From positions 1-64,000 of the forward strand of contig NZ_AMRX01000002.1 in NCBI RefSeq assembly GCF_000300815.1: 64,000 bases of DNA, read 5' to 3'. Below the pieces are notes generated by a model that ran no database searches, was not told the DNA's origin, and was given only the letters and a program-made list of their open reading frames with translations. The position numbers and the translations under genes are program-made. Source of the stretch: Gayadomonas joobiniege G7. Lineage in GTDB: Bacteria; Pseudomonadota; Gammaproteobacteria; Enterobacterales; Alteromonadaceae. This document shows positions 25,815 to 36,285 of the stretch, in pieces. Positions within the stretch are counted from its first letter, which is position 1; every line of letters starts with the position of its first letter.

Positions 25815-26891
25815 ATGATAAAACTCGTCTTATCTATATCTTTATTGGTATCTATTATTGCAAATCTTGCACTTTATCAAGCATGGCAAGAAGCTCGTCA
25901 AGTGATAGTTGCAACGCCACCAGAAGTAAGTTATCAAACAATAAGTGCACAGGCAAAACAGGCTTTTGTGAATGCTGATTATTTAACGGCTAGCCAGTTA
26001 GCCGCCATAGCGAGTGACAAAAAAGCAATAGAGCAAGCTTGGTACCAGCAAGCGGTGAAGGCGCTGACTGATCAGCAGCCAGATTTAGCCAAAAATATCC
26101 TTGAAGCCACTGCTGGTAAAATAACCAGACCCTGGCTGGTCAGATTGGCCCTACGATATCACCTTGCACTACAAAAATACTCAGAAGCCGCTGACATTAT
26201 ATATTCTCGAAGCCAAGCAGAGTTAACCGACATCGAGTATCAAAGTGAGTGGTTATATTTCGAAGCGCAAATGCTCGCTGTTTATGATGATCTGAAACAG
26301 CAAGGTCATTGGGAAAAAGCAGCGAAAATATTTGAAACCTTGTATTGGTATCAAGATGATCATCCAAAATTTAGCTTAGCCTTAGCTGAAAGCTACTATC
26401 ATTTAGGAAAAAAGTCACAAGCGGAACAAATTTTATTATACGTGGCCGCTGATCCCGATTATCAAAGCCAAGCTGAAGCGTTGCAGGCTAAATTGTTGCA
26501 AAAGACAGTTAAATATCCGCTAAACCGGACTGGGGCGCATTATATTCTTGCAGTGAAAATTGGTCAGCAACCAGCTAACTTGATGATAGATACGGGGGCG
26601 AGCATTACTTCATTAAGTCGCCAGTTTGTTGAGCAATATATCACTGATTACCAACATCTTGGGTATAAAACGGTTAGCACGGCCAATGGCTTAGCGGAAG
26701 CAGAAGAAATTCTAGTCGCCGAGTTTACTTTGGGCACATTAACCCTAAATGATTTTACTTTGTTAATATTGGATAATTATTTTTCTCACAATGATGGCTT
26801 GTTGGGAATGAATTTTTTATCCAGATTTAAATTTAATATTGATCAGCAAGCCAGTATGCTAGTGTTGACTGAGCGTAAATCGAGCGATTAA
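25815..26891 (+). CDS. membrane-anchored retropepsin-like aspartic protease with helical repeats
   Basis: A 358-residue protein with one N-terminal membrane helix (about 3-25). A tetratricopeptide-like helical region follows (about 35-230), then a C-terminal retropepsin-like domain with the aspartic motif DTGAS at 259 and the LLGMNFLSRF closing motif near 332. The clan-AA fold and single DTG suggest a homodimeric protease facing the periplasm. The ATG at 25815 has AAGGGTG upstream; a GTG at 25794 is also open. The substrate is unknown. Confidence 0.75.
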   Translation: MIKLVLSISLLVSIIANLALYQAWQEARQVIVATPPEVSYQTISAQAKQAFVNADYLTASQLAAIASDKKAIEQAWYQQAVKALTDQQPDLAKNILEATAGKITRPWLVRLALRYHLALQKYSEAADIIYSRSQAELTDIEYQSEWLYFEAQMLAVYDDLKQQGHWEKAAKIFETLYWYQDDHPKFSLALAESYYHLGKKSQAEQILLYVAADPDYQSQAEALQAKLLQKTVKYPLNRTGAHYILAVKIGQQPANLMIDTGASITSLSRQFVEQYITDYQHLGYKTVSTANGLAEAEEILVAEFTLGTLTLNDFTLLILDNYFSHNDGLLGMNFLSRFKFNIDQQASMLVLTERKSSD

Positions 26892-26982
26892 TAAATTTAA
26901 TTCGCTTTTGGCCTTTTAATGCTCGACCTTTTATTTAAAGGTTTGTATTTTGTACCTATGATAAGTGAATGATAGATTTCTA

Positions 26983-27813
26983 ATGCAGATTAACTTTACA
27001 AAAATGCATGGGCTTGGCAACGACTTTATGGTTGTTGACAACGTCACTCAAAACGTTTTTTTCTCTCCTGAGCAGGTGGCTAAACTAGCTAACCGTAATT
27101 TTGGTGTCGGCTTTGACCAATTGTTAGTGGTTGAGGCACCTTATGATCCAGAAGTTGATTTTCACTACCGGATTTTTAATTCAGATGGCAGTGAAGTAGA
27201 GCAATGTGGTAATGGTGCTCGCTGCTTTGCACGTTTTGTTCGATTAAAAGGGTTAACCAACAAACAGAACATATCTGTCAGCACAAAAAGTGGCAAGATA
27301 ATTTTGCAAGTCGAGCGAGATGGGCAAGTGACGGTTGATATGGGGGTGCCCAAATTAGCACCCAAAGAAGTCCCATTTATTGCAAATACAGAAGAAAAAA
27401 CTTACATCTTGCAAAGCAAAGGACAAAATGTTTTAGCTGGGGTTGCTTCGATGGGAAACCCACATTGTGTATTGACCGTAGAAGACGTAGACACTGCTCC
27501 TGTTGAAACTTTAGGACCAGAGCTAGAAAGCCATGAAAGATTTCCAGAAAAAGCGAACATTGGGTTTATGCAGGTTGTTGATCGCTCAAATATTCGCTTA
27601 AGAGTGTATGAGCGCGGAGCTGGGGAAACTTTAGCTTGTGGCACTGGGGCTTGTGCCGCTGTGGTTGTTGGTATTTTGCAAGGTAAACTAAACAATCAGG
27701 TTGAAGTAAAACTGCCAGGGGGCAAGTTAAACATTATCTGGCCAGGCGAAGGGCGATCGGTCAAAATGACTGGCCCAGTTGCTCACGTGTATGATGGGCA
27801 GATAAATATATGA
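26983..27813 (+). CDS. dapF: diaminopimelate epimerase
   Basis: A 276-residue cytosolic epimerase that converts LL- to meso-diaminopimelate for lysine and peptidoglycan. The two active cysteines appear in EQCGNGARC (near 73) and TLACGTGAC (near 218). The start at 26983 gives the family's [14 protein letters not shown] opening; a GTG at 26965 is open but not family-like. It begins the dapF-yigA-xerC-yigB operon and its stop overlaps the next gene by four bases. Confidence 0.97.
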   Translation: MQINFTKMHGLGNDFMVVDNVTQNVFFSPEQVAKLANRNFGVGFDQLLVVEAPYDPEVDFHYRIFNSDGSEVEQCGNGARCFARFVRLKGLTNKQNISVSTKSGKIILQVERDGQVTVDMGVPKLAPKEVPFIANTEEKTYILQSKGQNVLAGVASMGNPHCVLTVEDVDTAPVETLGPELESHERFPEKANIGFMQVVDRSNIRLRVYERGAGETLACGTGACAAVVVGILQGKLNNQVEVKLPGGKLNIIWPGEGRSVKMTGPVAHVYDGQINI

Positions 27814-28505
27814 GTCAGAACACAGATAAACATAAGCTTACAGAGCAGGCCATAGCAGACTATTTGTTAGCTAATCCAGATTTTTTGCTGCAAAGACAGG
27901 ATGTACTCGAGCAGTTAAAATTAGTGCCTCCAATTGCTGGCACAGTTTCTTTGTTGGACCGACAGCAAGCGCTATTGCGTAAAAAAAACCAAAAACTAGA
28001 ATCTGAAATGGCCGAGTTGATCAGCACAGCCAAACGCAATGAAAATATCTATAAGATATTTATTAAATTGTATATGCAGCTATTGGAGTGTCCTGACAGT
28101 GATAATTTGTTGTATTTACTCAACCAAGTTTTGCTCGATCAAATAGAACTGGATGGTTTAAAGCTAATTTTGTTTATTGCAGGCGGGGATGAAAAAACAG
28201 CTGCACTCGTAGTACCACGCCAAAACTACCAAAAAATTTTGCATGATAGGCTAAAACAAACGGACTTTTATTTTGGCCGTTTGAATCGACAAGAGATGGC
28301 CATGTTTTTTGATCCTGAAACAGATATACGTTCGGTTGCGTTGATCCGTTTAGGAGGCAATAAAGAGATGGGAATTCTGGCATTTGGTAGTCAAGATGAA
28401 TTGCATTTTCAAGGCGATATGGATACGCTTTTTTTAACGCCAATGGTGACTTTGATCAACCGTTTATTGTTGGATTTTTCGAAAGAAAATAGAGAACTAG
28501 GCTAA
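27810..28505 (+). CDS. yigA: DUF484 family protein
   Basis: A 231-residue protein of the DUF484/YigA family, with a GAF-like C-terminal fold and the opening motif [36 protein letters not shown]. It is always found between dapF and xerC in gammaproteobacteria; its role is unproven. It overlaps dapF by four bases and sits four bases before xerC. Confidence 0.92.
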   Translation: MSQNTDKHKLTEQAIADYLLANPDFLLQRQDVLEQLKLVPPIAGTVSLLDRQQALLRKKNQKLESEMAELISTAKRNENIYKIFIKLYMQLLECPDSDNLLYLLNQVLLDQIELDGLKLILFIAGGDEKTAALVVPRQNYQKILHDRLKQTDFYFGRLNRQEMAMFFDPETDIRSVALIRLGGNKEMGILAFGSQDELHFQGDMDTLFLTPMVTLINRLLLDFSKENRELG

Positions 28506-28509
28506 CCTT

Positions 28510-29409
28510 ATGGTGACGTTTGACGAAGCATTAGAAGCTTATTGGGCGTATTTAAAGTTTCAAAAGCAAGTCTCTGAAAAAACCTTAATCAGTTACCAAA
28601 AACAGTTTCGCCAAATTTTGCAACTGCAACCTGCAAGCCAGCTCACTGAGCTCACTGTTCGTTATGTGCGCTCGGTTTTATCCAGCTTGCAATCAAAAGG
28701 CTATGCAGCGAGTAGCATTGCACAGGCATTGGCAGCCCTGCGTAGCTTTTGCCGCTTTGCAGTAAAACAAAATTGGCTGACAAGTAATCCAGCCGAACTG
28801 GTGCAGGCGCCGAAAGCGCCACGTAAATTGCCTAAAAACCTTGATGTAGATGAAATTCATCAATTATTAGATAGCTATAACCCAGATGATACTGTAAGTA
28901 AAAGAACCAATGTGATGATGGAATTAACCTATAGTTGCGGTTTGCGGGTTGCCGAACTAAGCGGACTTGATTGCGGTGATATCAATTGGTCAGAAAAAAC
29001 AGTCAGAGTGCTGGGTAAAGGTGAAAAAGAGCGCGTATTGCCGGTTACACAAGTGGCATTAAATAAGCTCAAAAGCTGGTTGAAAGATCGTTCGATATGG
29101 TTAAAACAAGACACAGAGGCACTCTTTATATCTAATCGGGGTAATCGTTTAAGCGACCGAGTGATCCGAGAACACATGCGTAAAGCGGCAGTTGAGCAAG
29201 GGTTAAGTAAACATCTGCATCCGCATAAGTTGCGTCATTCGTTTGCAACTCATATGTTAGAAGCCAGCCGTGACCTGAGAGCCGTGCAAGAGTTGCTTGG
29301 CCACCAAAACTTATCGACAACTCAAATTTATACGCATTTAGACTTTTCCCATCTAGCTAAAGTTTATGACGAGGCACACCCAAGAGCTAAAAAACGAGGT
29401 ACTTCATGA
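28510..29409 (+). CDS. xerC: tyrosine recombinase XerC
   Basis: A 299-residue site-specific recombinase that works with XerD at dif to resolve chromosome dimers. The catalytic residues are R146, K170, H239, R242, H265 and nucleophile Y274. The N-terminal SAM-like domain spans about 1-95. The position after dapF and DUF484 is the standard location and distinguishes it from XerD. It overlaps yigB by four bases. Confidence 0.97.
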   Translation: MVTFDEALEAYWAYLKFQKQVSEKTLISYQKQFRQILQLQPASQLTELTVRYVRSVLSSLQSKGYAASSIAQALAALRSFCRFAVKQNWLTSNPAELVQAPKAPRKLPKNLDVDEIHQLLDSYNPDDTVSKRTNVMMELTYSCGLRVAELSGLDCGDINWSEKTVRVLGKGEKERVLPVTQVALNKLKSWLKDRSIWLKQDTEALFISNRGNRLSDRVIREHMRKAAVEQGLSKHLHPHKLRHSFATHMLEASRDLRAVQELLGHQNLSTTQIYTHLDFSHLAKVYDEAHPRAKKRGTS

Positions 29410-30107
29410 TACGTTTTTACCGCAAATTTAAGCGGCCCAAGGTGCTTAGTTTTGATTTGGACGATACACTTTACGACAATGTGCCTATTATTTTGCGTGC
29501 AGAAGAAAGCTTATTATCATTTATCAACGATGAAGTAATGGATAAGCCGCTCACCGCTCAACAATGGTCACTGCATAAACAAACTTTCAGTAAGCAAAAC
29601 CCACATTTAAGTCATGATGTTTCTGCCTTACGACAAGCTTTTTTGGTGGATTTTATTGCAAAACAGTTGCCTAAAAGCGAGCCCGAATTGGCGGCAAAAG
29701 CTTACCAGTTGTTTTTTGAGCAGCGTAATAATTTTAGCGTCGCAGATGCGCAAGTTGACTTGTTGCTCAGTTTAAAAAAACGCTATTTATTGGTGGCGTT
29801 AACAAACGGCAACGCCAGCCCTGATATGATTGGGTTAGGTGGCATCTTTGATTTGCAAGTCAGGCCAAACGCAGCATTAAAAATGAAACCGGATGGAAGC
29901 ATTTTTAAACATACAGAACATTTGTTAGAGGTTGCCTCTGCTGATATTTTACATATTGGGGATAGCCCGCTAACAGACGTTAGCGGGGCGATTATAAACC
30001 AGTGGCAAGCGGCGTGGTACAATCCGAACAATAGTGCTTTAAATGGCGCACCCTTACCGCATTTTGAATACAGTCAGAGCGATGATTTACGCGCTTTATT
30101 ATGCTGA
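29406..30107 (+). CDS. yigB: HAD phosphatase YigB (flavin precursor phosphatase)
   Basis: A 233-residue HAD-family hydrolase with DxDxT motif SFDLDDTLYDN near the N-terminus, TNGN motif (ALTNGNA) and HIGDSPLTDVSGA. E. coli YigB dephosphorylates 5-amino-6-(5-phosphoribitylamino)uracil in riboflavin synthesis and also other phosphates. It closes the dapF operon and overlaps the convergent djlA gene by 34 bases. Confidence 0.92.
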   Translation: MIRFYRKFKRPKVLSFDLDDTLYDNVPIILRAEESLLSFINDEVMDKPLTAQQWSLHKQTFSKQNPHLSHDVSALRQAFLVDFIAKQLPKSEPELAAKAYQLFFEQRNNFSVADAQVDLLLSLKKRYLLVALTNGNASPDMIGLGGIFDLQVRPNAALKMKPDGSIFKHTEHLLEVASADILHIGDSPLTDVSGAIINQWQAAWYNPNNSALNGAPLPHFEYSQSDDLRALLC

Positions 30108-30895
30108 ACGATGCACTCATAAGCTGCTTGAATATCTTGGGTTTTTTCTTTTGCCATCAACACCGCCTGTTGTGGTACGCCTTGTGCACTTAATTTGTCT
30201 GGATGATGCTGTGACATTAAACGCTTATAGGCCCGTTTAACCTCTTTTAAGCTGCTTTGTTCCACTAAACCTAACACTTGATAAGCTTGGCTGATTGTCA
30301 TCGCGCGGTTATATTTAGCTGAGTTATGATACTGGTTTGCGGCCATTGCCTGTTGAATTAATTGGTCTAGTTGTGTTTTGTCAAACGATAAAATTTTGCC
30401 GGCGGCATATAATAATTCTTTCGCTTTAGGGTGTAATGTCTGGTTAGCCACTGCAGCTTGAATTTGTATTTCCATATATAACTGCATGAATTCGCGGCGG
30501 CCAAAACAATAAGCTTTAAAGGTTTTTACTGTATCAGAAAATGCAAAGTCAGTATTTTTCCCGGCCCGATATGCCTGTTGAGCTTCCTGACGAACTTCAT
30601 CTTTTAATTGCATGCGGTCCATTAAGGCAGATGCTAACGCGATGTCTTTTTCGGTAACGCGGCCAGAAGCTTTGGCAATATGCCCCATCACCGAAAATAA
30701 TGAATGGAAGAATATTGCGCGATTTTTTAATTTAGACGACGGACTAAAAAGTCCCGAAAATCCCCCTTTTTCTTTAAAGGCTTTTGCATACCCTTTATCA
30801 AAGTAGTGTCCCAATAACAGGCCTAAAATTAAGCCGGGCCACTTTAAAAACATAAAACCAAAAATAGCGCCTAAAATTTTTCCCCAATTGCTCAT
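30074..30895 (-). CDS. djlA: membrane-anchored J-domain co-chaperone DjlA
   Basis: A 273-residue co-chaperone for DnaK. An N-terminal membrane helix (residues 7-28) is followed by a TerB-like helical domain and a C-terminal J domain with the HPD motif (MSQHHPDKL). In E. coli DjlA tunes envelope signalling such as Rcs. Its ATG overlaps the stop of murU by four bases, so it is the last gene of amgK-murU-djlA. The end overlaps yigB on the other strand. Confidence 0.95.
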   Translation of the reverse strand: MSNWGKILGAIFGFMFLKWPGLILGLLLGHYFDKGYAKAFKEKGGFSGLFSPSSKLKNRAIFFHSLFSVMGHIAKASGRVTEKDIALASALMDRMQLKDEVRQEAQQAYRAGKNTDFAFSDTVKTFKAYCFGRREFMQLYMEIQIQAAVANQTLHPKAKELLYAAGKILSFDKTQLDQLIQQAMAANQYHNSAKYNRAMTISQAYQVLGLVEQSSLKEVKRAYKRLMSQHHPDKLSAQGVPQQAVLMAKEKTQDIQAAYECIVQHNKARKSSL

Positions 30896-31590
30896 TCTTC
30901 GTTCGCTCTTTGTAAAAATTTATTTAATTGCGCAAGCCGTTCAGGTGTGCCTATATCAAACCAGTTACCCAAGTAGTTATGTACTAAAACTTGCTTATTT
31001 TGGATGGCAGTTTTCAGAACTGGGCCCAAGGCTAACGGAAAACTATCATAGCCTTCGAATAAACTGGGAGCGAAAACGCCAATGCCTGCGTAGGTGAGTT
31101 TATGCTCTCCCGTGAGTGTTGCCAACTGCCCATGCTCGGCAAAGTCTCCTTGAGGATTGTGCGGCGGATTATTCACCATTACAATTAATGCTTTATGATT
31201 GCCTAGACTAACATGGCGTAATGGCGAAAAATGCATGTCTGTCCAGATATCCCCATTGACCAAAATAAAAGGCTTTTTGCCTAATAAAGGAAGGGCTTTA
31301 ATAATGCCGCCTGCTGTTTCTAAGGTGCCAGGCGTTTCAAAACTATATTGAATTTTGCAGTTATAGGTGCTGCCATCCCCTAAGGTATCGGCAATTTGTT
31401 GGCCGTGCCAGCCGCAATTAATGACAATGTTTTTAATGCCCGCTTTTACCAAATCATGGATGCGATACTCAATTAGGGATTGCCCTGCAGCTTTTAATAA
31501 AGGTTTGGCGGTATGATCCGTCAACGAGCTCATCCGTTTGCCGCGACCGGCGGCCAGTATCATAGCAGTATCAATTAAAGGATTATTCAT
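30892..31590 (-). CDS. murU: N-acetylmuramate-1-phosphate uridylyltransferase MurU
   Basis: A 232-residue nucleotidyltransferase opening with the ILAAGRGKRM motif. Its position after amgK and close to lptD matches MurU of Pseudomonas putida, which makes UDP-MurNAc in the anhMurNAc recycling route. The ATG at 31590 has GGA upstream and overlaps amgK by eight bases; a TTG at 31602 would add four residues. Related enzymes acting on other sugars cannot be ruled out by sequence. Confidence 0.82.
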   Translation of the reverse strand: MNNPLIDTAMILAAGRGKRMSSLTDHTAKPLLKAAGQSLIEYRIHDLVKAGIKNIVINCGWHGQQIADTLGDGSTYNCKIQYSFETPGTLETAGGIIKALPLLGKKPFILVNGDIWTDMHFSPLRHVSLGNHKALIVMVNNPPHNPQGDFAEHGQLATLTGEHKLTYAGIGVFAPSLFEGYDSFPLALGPVLKTAIQNKQVLVHNYLGNWFDIGTPERLAQLNKFLQRANEE

Positions 31591-32563
31591 ATTTGGTTCC
31601 AAACATTTGGGTGAATAAAGTGTGCTGCTGAGCCAGTTCAGAGTATTTTGCTGTCACTTCTAGAATATAGGTTTTTACTAAAGGCAGATGTTTTAGGTAG
31701 CTTGTTTTACCATCCCTTTTAGCTAAACGAACAAAGATGCCTAAACATTTTAGGTGACGTTGCAAGCCAGTCAAATCAAACCAGTATTGCCATTGTGTAT
31801 CGTCGATATCCGGATAATAACTTGCCCTATATGCTTGCGAGAGCATACAGACTTGTGCTGGTGGCCATTGTTGATAACAATCTTTTAATAGTGAAACCAG
31901 ATCGTATGTGAGTGGTCCTTGCACAGCCCCCTGATAATCTATTAGGGTGAGTTTATCATTAAGGTCATACATAAGATTGCGGCAATGGTAATCTCTGTGA
32001 ACCAAAACTTGTTTTTGTTCGGCAAATACAGTTTGTAAACGCTCGTTTAAATTTGAGAGTATCTCTAGGTCTTTTTTTGAAAGTGTGTAATTACTTACTT
32101 CGGGTAAATACCAGTCCATAAAGATCTTGAACTCGGTGGCTATCATGGCGTTGGAATAGCTCGGCAAACCTTGTTGGTTTGCATCCAGTTGTTGAATTTG
32201 AGCGAGTTGTTGAAAACACTCTTGGTAACACTCAGCATAATTGTGTGCGTTTAAACGATCGGCTAAGTGGATTTGCGGCAAGAACTCCTGACGCATAAAC
32301 CCTTGCTCAAGGTCAGCTGAGAGGACTTGGCTCACACGAATGCCTTGCTGCGTAAACCACTGGCTGAGGCGCACAAATAATGCATTGTCTTCAGTCTCTG
32401 GCGGGGCATCAACGGCAACCTGTTTAGTTTGATCGTTAAAATCGATTAAAAAATAGCGCCTAAAGCCAGCATCGGTCGAAAGTGGCGTTATGCTAAAAGG
32501 TCTATCAAGTGACAATTTAAGCCAGTCAGTCATGGCCTGAATACGATTTTTTTTCTGTGACAT
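31583..32563 (-). CDS. amgK: N-acetylmuramate/N-acetylglucosamine kinase AmgK
   Basis: A 326-residue kinase of the aminoglycoside phosphotransferase fold, with the catalytic motif VLVHRDYHCRNLMYD and the metal motif LIDYQGAVQGP. In Pseudomonas it phosphorylates MurNAc at the anomeric position for peptidoglycan recycling. The adjacent overlapping murU supports the role. It is divergent from lptD, the usual placement in this group. Confidence 0.85.
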   Translation of the reverse strand: MSQKKNRIQAMTDWLKLSLDRPFSITPLSTDAGFRRYFLIDFNDQTKQVAVDAPPETEDNALFVRLSQWFTQQGIRVSQVLSADLEQGFMRQEFLPQIHLADRLNAHNYAECYQECFQQLAQIQQLDANQQGLPSYSNAMIATEFKIFMDWYLPEVSNYTLSKKDLEILSNLNERLQTVFAEQKQVLVHRDYHCRNLMYDLNDKLTLIDYQGAVQGPLTYDLVSLLKDCYQQWPPAQVCMLSQAYRASYYPDIDDTQWQYWFDLTGLQRHLKCLGIFVRLAKRDGKTSYLKHLPLVKTYILEVTAKYSELAQQHTLFTQMFGTKYE

Positions 32564-32684
32564 ATAAATCTATAGGTTAAAATTAGCCGATAGTGGCTTT
32601 TTGTTTTATCATAGCCGTTTCATAGGAGTAGGGTAACCCTGCAAACCTCTCTTGTAAAAATAATAAATTGGTTAATTAGATATA

Positions 32685-34973
32685 GTGATTCGTTATTTTA
32701 CCGCCTTGCTGAGTTTTTTCTCTTTCACCGTGACAGCGGCAGAAATGGCATGCTACGCATCAGCTAAGGTGCATAATACTAACATCAACAGCCAACAAAA
32801 AGCTTGGCCCGAAGCAGCTGATGATGCTTTGCAGATATTGTCTGATAGTACTGAAGTTGGGGTGGATCAGCCTGCGCGATTCAGAGGGCGAGTCAGTATT
32901 ATCAATGGCGAAAACAGGATCACTGCTGATTCTGCTCAAATTTCGGCCAACCGGGATACACTAACCGCCCAAGGCGGAATAGAATTTATTACCCCGAATG
33001 TCACCGTTAAGAGTGATTCGCTTGATGCCAACATGGTCAATAAGGTCCTGCAATTGCATAATAGTAATTATCAGCTAGATAATTTTATGGGTCATGGAAG
33101 CGCTGAGACGTTTAAGGTCGATCAAATAAAGCGGCAAGTCTCATTAGCTGATGCCAGTTTTACGAATTGTCCACCGCAGAATCGACCCGACTGGCAAATT
33201 AAATCTACAGAAATACGGCTAGATATTGAAGAAGAATGGGGGCAAGCTTGGCACAGTCGAATTGAAGTTTTTGAAGTGCCAATACTCTATTTACCTTATT
33301 TATCATTTCCGTTGAGTGATAAAAGAAAATCTGGCTTTTTATATCCTTCGATATCTACTTCTTCTCAGCGCGGTTTAGATATTTCAGTCCCTTATTACTG
33401 GAATATAAAAGAAAATTTAGATGCCACTTTAACAACCAGAACGATGACCGATAGAGGCGTGCAATTAGGTAGCGAAGTAAGATACTTAGGGCAGGCGTAC
33501 AATGGTGAATTATATCTTGAGTGGATGCCACATGATCGCCAGTTTGCGAGTTTGACTGACGGTTCATCGGCACAGCGTAGCGCTATGACATGGCAGCACC
33601 AAAATTATTTTGCCAATGATTGGCTGTTTGATGCAGATTTAACCTTTGTTAGTGATGATTCGTATGTTTCTGATTTAGAGTTTCGTGATATTAATAGTGT
33701 TGATACTTATGTTGAACGTGAACTAAATTTGCAAAAAATTGCTAAAGATTGGACGCTAGATATCAGTATCCGAGATTTTGAAGTGTTTGGACAGCATGTA
33801 AAACCTTATCGTACCTTGCCAGAAGTCAGATATTGGTATGGTGGAATGGCGCAGGCTTCTGGCTGGTCGTTTGAAATGCCGGTGGAGTTTGCTTGGTTTC
33901 AGGCACGGGATACGAGTTTACCTGAAGCCATTCGTAGCCATATAGAACCAGAACTAAGCTGGTCTATCTACCAGCCAGCGTGGGACTTTAGAGCCGAAAC
34001 TTCGTTGCCTGCAACCTATTATCGGCAGGAGCAAATGCAAGACGGAGAGGTATTAAAAGATAACTACCAAACCATTACACGCGTTCTGCCTAGGTTTAGA
34101 ATGAATGGGCGTTTGGTCTTTGAGCGACCACTTGATTGGTTTGGCAATATGATGGTCCAAACTTTGGAGCCCAGGGCGCAATATTTGTATGTGCCGTATC
34201 GCGATCAGTCTGATATCGGTCTGTATGATACCGCTTTGCTGCAAGACGATTATTTGGGGTTATTTCGCGAAAATCGTTTTAGTGGTTTAGATAGGATCCC
34301 TGAGTCTAACCAAATTACATTAGGGGTCACCACTCGCTTGTTAAATGACGAGAGTCGAGAAAAGCTGCGATTGTCGGTGGGCCAGATACTATTTTTAACA
34401 GAATCAAGAACGGATTTTGTTGACTACCGAGAAACAACAGAGCGAGGTGAATCAGCATTAGCTGCTGAGCTGGACTTTGATATTCGTAAAACTTGGTTTT
34501 TACATTATGGTTTGCAGTATGATACCGAAAACCAAGAGACGAGCAAAAGTCAATTAACAATAGATTATTATGTCGATGATGCTCATATAGTCCAACTTGG
34601 GCACAGGTATGTTCGTGATGTTTCTGGTAACCAGATTCAGCAAGTGAACTTAACATCGTTATGGCAATTAAATAGTCAGTGGCGGGGTTATGCCAGTTAT
34701 CATTATGATTTAGAATTAGACAGAACTGTTGAGTCCCGCATTGGTCTATTATATGAATCGTGTTGTTGGCAATTATCATTTGGCTGGCAAAGTAAGATTA
34801 AAAGTGACCTAACAGCAGACGATAGTCAGTCGTCGGTTGCGACCGAACAGAGAGACTCTGGAATGTTGTTAAGCTTTACGATACGTGGATTTGGCGCCAA
34901 CAGTACCCAATCTGCAAAAATTCTCGATGGTGGCATTTTTGGCTACCGCAAACCCTATTTTTTAAACCAGTGA
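32685..34973 (+). CDS. lptD: LPS assembly outer-membrane protein LptD
   Basis: A 762-residue outer-membrane protein that inserts lipopolysaccharide together with LptE. A signal peptide ends near residue 19, an OstA-type beta-jellyroll follows (about 60-190), and the rest is the beta-barrel. Four cysteines sit in the classical positions: C23, C162 and C693/C694, matching the disulfide pairs of E. coli LptD. The start codon is GTG without a strong ribosome site. It heads lptD-surA-pdxA-rsmA-apaG-apaH. Confidence 0.95.
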   Translation: MIRYFTALLSFFSFTVTAAEMACYASAKVHNTNINSQQKAWPEAADDALQILSDSTEVGVDQPARFRGRVSIINGENRITADSAQISANRDTLTAQGGIEFITPNVTVKSDSLDANMVNKVLQLHNSNYQLDNFMGHGSAETFKVDQIKRQVSLADASFTNCPPQNRPDWQIKSTEIRLDIEEEWGQAWHSRIEVFEVPILYLPYLSFPLSDKRKSGFLYPSISTSSQRGLDISVPYYWNIKENLDATLTTRTMTDRGVQLGSEVRYLGQAYNGELYLEWMPHDRQFASLTDGSSAQRSAMTWQHQNYFANDWLFDADLTFVSDDSYVSDLEFRDINSVDTYVERELNLQKIAKDWTLDISIRDFEVFGQHVKPYRTLPEVRYWYGGMAQASGWSFEMPVEFAWFQARDTSLPEAIRSHIEPELSWSIYQPAWDFRAETSLPATYYRQEQMQDGEVLKDNYQTITRVLPRFRMNGRLVFERPLDWFGNMMVQTLEPRAQYLYVPYRDQSDIGLYDTALLQDDYLGLFRENRFSGLDRIPESNQITLGVTTRLLNDESREKLRLSVGQILFLTESRTDFVDYRETTERGESALAAELDFDIRKTWFLHYGLQYDTENQETSKSQLTIDYYVDDAHIVQLGHRYVRDVSGNQIQQVNLTSLWQLNSQWRGYASYHYDLELDRTVESRIGLLYESCCWQLSFGWQSKIKSDLTADDSQSSVATEQRDSGMLLSFTIRGFGANSTQSAKILDGGIFGYRKPYFLNQ

Positions 34974-34980
34974 GTTGTGC

Positions 34981-36285
34981 ATGCTAAAAAGAACAAAATT
35001 AGTCGTCTGGATGCTGTGTTTTGCGACCTTATTAGTCGCCAACAATGTGCGCTCGGCCGAGTTACTTGACCGAGTTGCTGTTATTGTCAACCAAGACGTT
35101 ATTCTAGAAAACCAAATAGAAAAAGCGATTGAAAATCTTAAACAACAAGCCGCTAGAAATGGCCAAGAGTTGCCGTCAGACAAGGCGTTACGGGTGCAAG
35201 TTACCGAAAAACTTATTTTAAACGCATTGCAACAGCAAATGGCTGAGCGGATTGGTTTGCAGGTAAGTGATGCTCAGGTGCAGCAAGCTGCGCAAAATAT
35301 TGCTAAAGAACAAAAAATGTCGTTGGCTCAATTTCGCAATACCTTGATTGCACAGGGTGAAGATTATGAAGCTTTTTTAGACCAACTCAAACAAGAGATA
35401 ACAGCCAACGAAGTGAAGCGTGCTATGGTCTCACGTAGAGTTTATGTCTCTCAGCAAGAAATAGATGGTTTGGTGACCTTGTTAAAAGAGCGTGGGCAAC
35501 AATCTGAAGAATACCACTTAGGTCATATTTTGATCGGATTACCATCTGAACCAAAAGTCGAAGATGTAGATGCGGCAAAGCTACGTGCAGAAAAGGTACT
35601 TGAATTACTTCAAGACGATAGCAAAGACTTTAAAAAAGTTGCGATTGGTGCTTCATCTGGTCCAAAAGCTTTAGAAGGTGGCGATTTTGGTTGGATGAAT
35701 ATTAATGAAATGCCTACTCTGTTTGCCGAGGCTGTCACAGGTCAGAACAAAGGCAGTTTGATCGGGCCGATTCGAAGTGGCGCTGGTTTTCATATTTTAA
35801 AGATTTTTGACATTCGTGGCCGTCAATCGGTCGAAAAGTTTGAGGTAAATGCACGACATATTTTGATCAAACCGAATGTGATATTAAGTGACGCTAAAGC
35901 AAAAAATATGCTATCGGCTTTACTTCAACAGGTCGAAGCGGACGAAGCTGATTTTGCCGAATATGCGCGCTTAAATTCTGATGATCCAGGTTCAGCCGCT
36001 AAAGGAGGGGAGTTAGGTTGGGCCGATCCTGAGATGTATGTACCTGCGTTTAAAAATGCGTTGGCTGAATTAGAGCCGGGTGAATATTCAGAACCTTTCA
36101 AATCAGTTCATGGTTGGCATTTAGTACAGTTGTTAGATCGCAGAACCAGAGATGCGACAGAAACGGCTTATGAGGATCATGCTTATAGAATGTTGTTTAA
36201 CCGAAAATTTAACGAAGAAGCTGAAGCATGGCTGCGAGAATTGCGCGAGCAAGGTTATGTTGAGGTTTTGGGAAAGGATAATTAA
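34981..36285 (+). CDS. surA: periplasmic chaperone/peptidyl-prolyl isomerase SurA
   Basis: A 434-residue periplasmic chaperone for outer-membrane proteins such as LptD. Signal peptide (about 1-22, ending RSA), a helical chaperone N-domain, then two parvulin domains (about 170-275 with GHILIG and 285-385 with ARHILIK), and a short C-terminal helix. The ATG at 34981 is preferred to an in-frame TTG two codons upstream. It starts 7 bases after lptD and its stop overlaps pdxA by one base. Confidence 0.96.
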   Translation: MLKRTKLVVWMLCFATLLVANNVRSAELLDRVAVIVNQDVILENQIEKAIENLKQQAARNGQELPSDKALRVQVTEKLILNALQQQMAERIGLQVSDAQVQQAAQNIAKEQKMSLAQFRNTLIAQGEDYEAFLDQLKQEITANEVKRAMVSRRVYVSQQEIDGLVTLLKERGQQSEEYHLGHILIGLPSEPKVEDVDAAKLRAEKVLELLQDDSKDFKKVAIGASSGPKALEGGDFGWMNINEMPTLFAEAVTGQNKGSLIGPIRSGAGFHILKIFDIRGRQSVEKFEVNARHILIKPNVILSDAKAKNMLSALLQQVEADEADFAEYARLNSDDPGSAAKGGELGWADPEMYVPAFKNALAELEPGEYSEPFKSVHGWHLVQLLDRRTRDATETAYEDHAYRMLFNRKFNEEAEAWLRELREQGYVEVLGKDN

